Shown: one piece after another, positions 6,960-10,928 of the stretch
How positions within the stretch are numbered: position 1 is the first letter of the stretch
Layout of the letters: the number at the start of each line of letters is the position of its first letter
Source of the DNA: DASUCS01 sp036275935
GTDB taxonomy: Bacteria; Actinomycetota; Acidimicrobiia; Acidimicrobiales; JACDCH01
DNA: 10,928 bases
Direction: 5' to 3'
NCBI GenBank assembly: GCA_036275935.1
Contig: DASUCS010000407.1
Coordinates: forward strand, 1-10,928
The notes under the pieces: model-generated
Database searches by the model: none
The model's input: only the letters and a program-made list of their open reading frames with translations
What the model was told of the DNA's origin: nothing
Position numbers and translations under genes: made by a program

Positions 6960-8267
6960 TCAGGACGACAGATAGCGATCGATGACCCGGTGCATGTGGA
7001 GCACGTTCGACTCCTGCCGGGGGTTCAATCGTGACCCCTTGAAACCGTGCGATTTCATCCCGGTTTGCACTTCGAGCATGTTCGAGTAGTCCTGGTTGGT
7101 GATCTCTCCCCAGTCCTTCTCCGTCCAGTCGGGATAGAAGCGCCGCTGCCACTCCCGGGCGGGTTGGTCCGGTCGTGGCCACTCCAGCGTCCATGTGTCC
7201 TTGATGCTCGAATCAGGATCGACGCCGTTCGGCCGGACGCGGAACACGATCGCCGAACCCGGATAGATCGGGCCCACGAAGTTGGGGAACACGAACACGT
7301 CGTCGGCGCTCGTCATCTGGTCGAGCGACAGCCCGGACACATCGAGCCCGCGGGATTCGAGCAGGTCGCGTCGACGCTGCTGGTAGTCGACCAACAGGTT
7401 GCGGTCCGGACTCGATGGTTGCGCGCGCAGCTCGTCGACGATCGCCATCTCGTCCTTCAGGAAGAGGCGCCCGAGTCCGGCGACAAGGCCGGCGAGGATC
7501 TCGCCTTCGTCGTACTGGTCGGTGGTGAGACCAAGGCGCGGGCTCGGACGTAGCTCGCGGCGCGCCTGCGGAAGCCGCCCGTAGTGGGCGTGGATGCCGA
7601 GCTGCTCGTACGCGATCGACACGTCGTCGGTCCACGGAAGGATCTGCGGATGCGTGCCTTGCACGTGGTACGCCTCGTTGAACGCGTCGACGACCGCCTT
7701 CCAGTTCGCCGGAAGGATCGTGCTCTGGTAACCGCGGAAGCGCATCTGATCGAGGTGGTACGCGTCGAGCAGCTGTGGGATCGGATCGAGGTAATCGAGC
7801 AACGGTTCGGCGTTCGGGTCGAGGTTCACGAACACGAATCCGCCCCACGTGTCGACCCTCACCGGTGCGAGGCAGAGGTTCTCCGGCAGGGCGTCGAACT
7901 CGTGCTGGTCGACGACCTCGATCAGGCGGCCGCCGAGGTCGTAGCGCCATGCGTGATAGCGGCAACGGATGCCCTCGTCGCTGAACGAGCCGGTGCCGGT
8001 CGCCAGTCGGGTTCCTCGGTGCAGGCACGCGTTGTGGTGAGCCACGAGTCGCCCGTCGCTCGTGCGTACGACGAGGATCGATTGGTCGCCGATCGTGTAC
8101 TCGGCGAAGTCACCGGCGTTCCCGACCTCTTCCTCGCGACACGCGATCTGCCACACGCGTGACCAGAGGCGCTCCATCTCGAGCGCCAGGAACTCCTGGG
8201 AGAGGTACCGCTCCTTCGGCACGAACCCGTCGGAGCCGACCGACATCGACGCGAGCTCGTTCGCCAT
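6960..8267 (-). CDS. Rieske non-heme iron oxygenase, alpha subunit (aromatic-ring-hydroxylating type)
   Basis: The predicted 435-residue protein has the two-domain layout of ring-hydroxylating oxygenase large subunits. The Rieske [2Fe-2S] ligands are C81-L-H83 and C102-R-Y-H105. The catalytic domain carries NWKAVVDAFNEAYHVQGTH, in which H201 and H206 are iron ligands, with a probable third Asp ligand in the C-terminal ITNQDYSNMLEVQ segment. The residue three before H201 is Glu (E198), where naphthalene dioxygenase has the bridging Asp; Glu occurs in other branches of the superfamily. Such enzymes insert oxygen using electrons from a reductase or ferredoxin; no beta subunit, ferredoxin or reductase is nearby, suggesting a homo-oligomer served by shared electron carriers. 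The ATG at 8267 was chosen because the family N-terminus begins there; the open frame continues upstream to 8639 only by running antisense through the ligase gene. Met8 (8246) is an alternative. The divergent acyl-CoA ligase suggests one catabolic pathway; the substrate cannot be read from sequence. Confidence 0.93.
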   Translation of the reverse strand: MANELASMSVGSDGFVPKERYLSQEFLALEMERLWSRVWQIACREEEVGNAGDFAEYTIGDQSILVVRTSDGRLVAHHNACLHRGTRLATGTGSFSDEGIRCRYHAWRYDLGGRLIEVVDQHEFDALPENLCLAPVRVDTWGGFVFVNLDPNAEPLLDYLDPIPQLLDAYHLDQMRFRGYQSTILPANWKAVVDAFNEAYHVQGTHPQILPWTDDVSIAYEQLGIHAHYGRLPQARRELRPSPRLGLTTDQYDEGEILAGLVAGLGRLFLKDEMAIVDELRAQPSSPDRNLLVDYQQRRRDLLESRGLDVSGLSLDQMTSADDVFVFPNFVGPIYPGSAIVFRVRPNGVDPDSSIKDTWTLEWPRPDQPAREWQRRFYPDWTEKDWGEITNQDYSNMLEVQTGMKSHGFKGSRLNPRQESNVLHMHRVIDRYLSS

Positions 8268-8285
8268 TGCAGAATCTTCGACGCC
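8268..8285. promoter_or_regulatory. Very short divergent start region (18 bp)
   Basis: Only 18 bases separate the oxygenase ATG (minus) from the ligase GTG (plus). Both promoters must overlap each other or lie inside the opposing coding region, and at least one mRNA may be leaderless. I find no convincing -10/-35 pair or Shine-Dalgarno for either gene; this entry marks geometry, not a recognised motif. Confidence 0.3.
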
Positions 8286-9917
8286 GTGAGCCGAACGTTC
8301 AACCTCGCCGACCTGTTCGAGCTGGTCGCCGCCGCCATTCCCGAGCGGGAGGCATTGACGTGTGGCGCCCGGCGCGAGACGTACGGCGAGCTGGACGAGC
8401 GGGCCACCCGCCTCGCGGATGCACTCGACACGAAGCTCGGCGTCACCGTCGGCGATCACGTCGGGATCGACCTCTACAACTGCTGCGAGTACGTCGAGGC
8501 GATGCTCGCGTGCTGGAAGCTGCGGGCCGTCCCGATCAACGTGAACTACCGCTACGTCGCCGCGGAGCTCGCACCCTTGTTCGACAACGCCGACCTCGTC
8601 GGCGTGATCTGCGACGCGCACACCTCCTCGGATGTTCATGGCGCCGCCGGCCCGCGATGGGTCGTGCGCACTGGTGACGAGTTCGAAGCACTGGTCGCGG
8701 CGGGCTCGCCGTCACGGTCGTTCGCCCCCCGCTCATCCGACGATCACTACATCCTCTACACAGGCGGCACGACCGGCATGCCGCGCGGCGTCATCTGGCG
8801 ACACGAGGACATCTTCTTCACCGCCCTCGGCTCGGGAAATCCAGGCGGTCCCCCGATCACGACCCCGGAAGAGATCTCGGAGCACGCTCGCACGAACCGC
8901 GTCCAACGGCTCGCCCCGTATCTGACGGACGGTGATCGCGGCTGCGAGGAGTTCGTCGCGCTCTCACTGAGTCCACTCATGCATGCCGGTGGTCAGTGGA
9001 TGGGTTGGGGCACGTTGCTCGGCGGCGGGCGGGTGGTGCTGTACGAGGACGCGCATCTCGATCTCGCCAAGGTCCTCGACCTCGTCGAGCGCGAACGAAT
9101 CGTGATGGTGAGCCTCATCGGTGATGCCGCGGCGCGTCCGCTCGTCGAGCAGCTCGAGGCCAACGCCGGGAAGTGGGACACGTCGTCGGTGCGGATCCTC
9201 GGGTCGGGCGCCGCGATCCTCACGGGCGAGATGCGCGAGCGGCTGCTCGCCGCGCTGCCCACCGTGCTCGCGATCAACGAGGCGGTGGGTTCGTCGGAAG
9301 CACCCGTCACCGCGCTCGCGACGGCGGTACGTGGCGCACCGACGATCCAGTCGCTCGCGTTCACTGCGCGTGAAGGGGTGACGATCGTGCTCGACGACGA
9401 CCTGCGTCCGGTCGAACCGGGCTCGGGCGTCGAAGGTTGGCTGGCGGCCGGCGGCCGCGTGCCGGTCGGTTACTACAACGACCCCGAGAAGACGGCGCGC
9501 ACGTTCGTGACGGTCGACGGCCGGCGCTATTCGATCCCCGGCGATCGCGCGCTCATCGAGGCCGACGGCACGATTCGACTGCTCGGACGTGGCGCGCTGT
9601 GCATCAACACGGGCGGCGAGAAGGTGTATCCCGAAGAAGTCGAAGCGGCGTTGAAGTCGCATCCCGCGATCGACGACGCCATCGTGGTCGGGTTGCCGGA
9701 CGATCGATTCGGACAACGCGTCGCTGCCGTTGTCGCATCGAGCGAGTCGCTCGCGCTCGACGACGTGCAAGCGCACTGCCGCACGTCACTTGCCGGGTAC
9801 AAGGTTCCGCGCTCGATCACCGTCGTCCCCAAGGTCGAACGCAGCCCCGCCGGCAAGGCTGATTACCGCTGGGCGACCGAGATCGCATCCCGTTCTTCGG
9901 GTGACAACACGCCATAA
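8286..9917 (+). CDS. AMP-forming acyl-CoA synthetase, FadD19-like
   Basis: This 543-residue adenylate-forming ligase activates a carboxylic acid to an acyl-adenylate and then to a CoA thioester. Visible motifs: the ATP-binding loop Y158-TGGTTGMPRG followed by VIWRHEDI (169-176), as in the mycobacterial FadD19/FadD17 group of acyl-CoA ligases; NEAVGSSE (331-338); the ATP-ribose Asp D420 in YSIPGD; the hinge/A8 segment GRGALCINTGGEKVYPEEVE (435-454); and the catalytic Lys K524 in SPAGKADYRWA. The usual Lys of the P-loop is Arg (R167). FadD19 itself activates C24-type steroid side-chain acids; that substrate cannot be assumed here, and a fatty, terpenoid or aromatic acid is possible. The GTG start at 8286 gives a normal family N-terminus with no spare residues. 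The gene diverges from a Rieske oxygenase and ends inside the loop of a 14-bp hairpin facing mutM. Confidence 0.93.
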   Translation: MSRTFNLADLFELVAAAIPEREALTCGARRETYGELDERATRLADALDTKLGVTVGDHVGIDLYNCCEYVEAMLACWKLRAVPINVNYRYVAAELAPLFDNADLVGVICDAHTSSDVHGAAGPRWVVRTGDEFEALVAAGSPSRSFAPRSSDDHYILYTGGTTGMPRGVIWRHEDIFFTALGSGNPGGPPITTPEEISEHARTNRVQRLAPYLTDGDRGCEEFVALSLSPLMHAGGQWMGWGTLLGGGRVVLYEDAHLDLAKVLDLVERERIVMVSLIGDAAARPLVEQLEANAGKWDTSSVRILGSGAAILTGEMRERLLAALPTVLAINEAVGSSEAPVTALATAVRGAPTIQSLAFTAREGVTIVLDDDLRPVEPGSGVEGWLAAGGRVPVGYYNDPEKTARTFVTVDGRRYSIPGDRALIEADGTIRLLGRGALCINTGGEKVYPEEVEAALKSHPAIDDAIVVGLPDDRFGQRVAAVVASSESLALDDVQAHCRTSLAGYKVPRSITVVPKVERSPAGKADYRWATEIASRSSGDNTP

Positions 9918-9932
9918 CGGCGTGTTGTCACC
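9900..9932. terminator. Perfect 14-bp hairpin between convergent ligase and mutM genes
   Basis: GGTGACAACACGCC (9900-9913) is perfectly complementary to GGCGTGTTGTCACC (9919-9932) around the 5-base loop ATAAC. The ligase stop codon TAA (9915-9917) sits in the loop, so the left arm is coding. The hairpin lies between convergent genes, 14 bases past the end of mutM on the other strand, and would serve as a bidirectional terminator. There is no T-run on either side, as is common in Actinomycetota. Confidence 0.75.
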
Positions 9933-9946
9933 GCACAAACGCCGCT

Positions 9947-10780
9947 TCAGATCTGGCAGTTGGGGCAGTAGAAGGTCGAGCGCTGGCCGACCTTCTCACG
10001 CACGATGGCCGAGCGGCACCTGCGGCACGCCTCGCCCTCGCGGTTGTACGCCTGATGGAGCAGCTGGAACTCCCCCGGCTTTCCGTGCAGATCGACGTAC
10101 TGCTCGTCGCTGAGCGTCGAGCCGCGGTGCTTCACCGCCTCGTGCAGCACCTCGACGATCGCGCGGTACAGCCGGCGGATCTCCATCGTCGACAGCGTCT
10201 GCGGCGTGCGGTCGTGGCGAAGTCCCGCTTCCCACAAGATCTCGTCGCTGTAGATGTTGCCGACCCCGGCGAGGAACGACTGATCCATCAGCAACGGCTT
10301 CAGCTTCGTCGTGCGGCTGAGCAACTGCGCGCGGAACTTCGTCCACGACTGCGGTTCGTCGACGGGATCCATGCCGAGGTTCGAAAGCTCTTCCACGCTG
10401 CTCGTCAACTCGTCAGGTGTGGTGATGAACAGCTCGCCGAATGTCCGCGGGTCGACGAAGCGCAATTGACCGCCTTGCGTGAACGTGATGACGACGTGCG
10501 TGTGCTTGACGACCGCATCCTTGGCTTGGGCGCGCAAGAGCTGTCCGCTCATCCTCAGATGCACCACGAGGATGTCGCCGGTGTCGAGCTTCATGAGCAA
10601 GTACTTGCCGCGCCGCTCGACGCCGTTGATCTTGGCGCCCTCGAGCTTGCTGATGAACACCTTCTTCGTCTGACGGCGAATCGTGCGCGTGCCCGTCACC
10701 TGCACGGTCTTGACGCGCTTGCCGACGACCTCACGCTCGAGACCCCGACGGATCGTTTCGACTTCTGGAAGCTCAGGCAA
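9947..10780 (-). CDS. mutM: Formamidopyrimidine-DNA glycosylase (Fpg/MutM), TTG start
   Basis: This bifunctional base-excision repair enzyme removes 8-oxoguanine and formamidopyrimidines and cleaves the abasic site by beta/delta elimination. The mature enzyme needs a free N-terminal proline as nucleophile. The TTG at 10780 gives M-PELPEVET, placing Pro2 and Glu3 exactly right after Met removal. An ATG at 10807 would add MTTTRRRRG and bury that proline, so it was rejected. A GAAGG (minus strand, 10794-10790) sits 9 bases before the TTG. Other family features: the conserved Lys in RRGKYLL (K59), the helix-two-turn-helix region with FLAGVGNIYSDEILW, and a C-terminal zinc finger with C252, C255, C272 and C275 ending YCPNCQI. 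The length of 277 residues is typical. The start overlaps the end of rnc by 8 bp, indicating cotranscription; transcription probably ends at the hairpin at 9900-9932. Confidence 0.97.
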   Translation of the reverse strand: MPELPEVETIRRGLEREVVGKRVKTVQVTGTRTIRRQTKKVFISKLEGAKINGVERRGKYLLMKLDTGDILVVHLRMSGQLLRAQAKDAVVKHTHVVITFTQGGQLRFVDPRTFGELFITTPDELTSSVEELSNLGMDPVDEPQSWTKFRAQLLSRTTKLKPLLMDQSFLAGVGNIYSDEILWEAGLRHDRTPQTLSTMEIRRLYRAIVEVLHEAVKHRGSTLSDEQYVDLHGKPGEFQLLHQAYNREGEACRRCRSAIVREKVGQRSTFYCPNCQI

Positions 10781-10928
10781 TCCCCGCCGCCTTCGTGTGG
10801 TTGTCATCGCCGTTGCTGTCGAGGTCGAGCTCGAGTCGCAGCACTTCCCAGGCCGAGCGCGCCGCGGCCGCCTCCGCCTGCTTCTTCGAGCGGCCTTCGC
10901 CGGTGCCGCGCAGAATCCCGTCGACGCG
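10773..10928 (-). CDS. rnc: Ribonuclease III, C-terminal end (cut by window edge)
   Basis: RNase III cleaves double-stranded RNA in rRNA and mRNA processing. Only the last 51 codons are present. They read as the end of a double-stranded-RNA-binding domain: GTGEGRSKKQAEAAAARSAWEVL-like sequence, with the GRSKKQAE loop-helix motif that contacts the RNA backbone, followed by an acidic tail of about 20 residues (LELDLDSNGDDN) and a TGA at 10775-10773. The catalytic domain would lie beyond the right edge. The call rests on this motif and on position directly before mutM, a frequent actinobacterial order. The TGA is inside the mutM coding start, giving an 8-bp overlap. Another dsRBD protein is conceivable but unlikely in this context. 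Confidence 0.88.
   Translation of the reverse strand, partial: RVDGILRGTGEGRSKKQAEAAAARSAWEVLRLELDLDSNGDDNHTKAAGIA
10790..10794 (-). promoter_or_regulatory. Ribosome binding site supporting the mutM TTG start
   Basis: On the minus strand GAAGG lies 9 bases before TTG 10780, inside the end of the rnc coding region. The spacing is good, and it supports TTG over the upstream ATG at 10807, which has no comparable site and would displace the catalytic proline. Confidence 0.6.

Noticed and set aside
8268..8639. N-terminal extension of the Rieske oxygenase up to 8639
   Set aside because: It would run antisense through the ligase start region, and the oxygenase family N-terminus begins near the ATG at 8267.

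Overview
The window comes from a high-GC bacterium. Strong third-position G/C bias, GTG and TTG starts, the MprA/CutR-like response regulator, the FadD19-like acyl-CoA ligase and the rnc-mutM-smc neighbourhood all point to Actinomycetota. The wording of the SMC ATPase head and the FadD/Rieske pair make a deep branch such as Acidimicrobiia plausible, but that placement is inference. No tRNA, rRNA, CRISPR array, transposase or phage gene was seen.

Left part (1-3142): a two-component pair on the minus strand, with the response regulator gene followed by a membrane histidine kinase gene cut by the window edge. It diverges across about 125 bp from a plus-strand MoxR ATPase - DUF58 pair that overlaps by 4 bp. 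MoxR and DUF58 proteins usually act together as a chaperone-like ATPase and a von Willebrand A-like adaptor. The larger partners often encoded beside them (membrane VWA proteins, transglutaminases) are absent here.

Middle (3143-6914): a 307-bp non-coding gap between convergent genes holds a 60-bp-spaced imperfect direct repeat, a long nested hairpin and a second hairpin just past the smc stop. The full-length smc gene (condensin ATPase) follows on the minus strand.

Right part (6960-10928): a Rieske non-heme iron oxygenase alpha subunit (minus) and a FadD19-like acyl-CoA synthetase (plus) diverge with only 18 bp between their start codons. They look like a catabolic pair. Next comes mutM (minus), facing the ligase gene across a perfect 14-bp hairpin whose loop holds the ligase stop codon. 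mutM overlaps the 3' end of rnc, which runs off the right edge. In many Actinomycetota rnc, mutM and smc lie close together on one strand; here the oxygenase/ligase pair sits between mutM and smc, leaving smc 45 bp downstream of the oxygenase gene on the same strand.

Most of the window is well-known gene families in an uncommon arrangement. I do not see a clear previously undescribed system. The items most worth a second look are the structured gap at 3143-3449, the catabolic pair lying between mutM and smc, and the mutM start, which should be the TTG at 10780.
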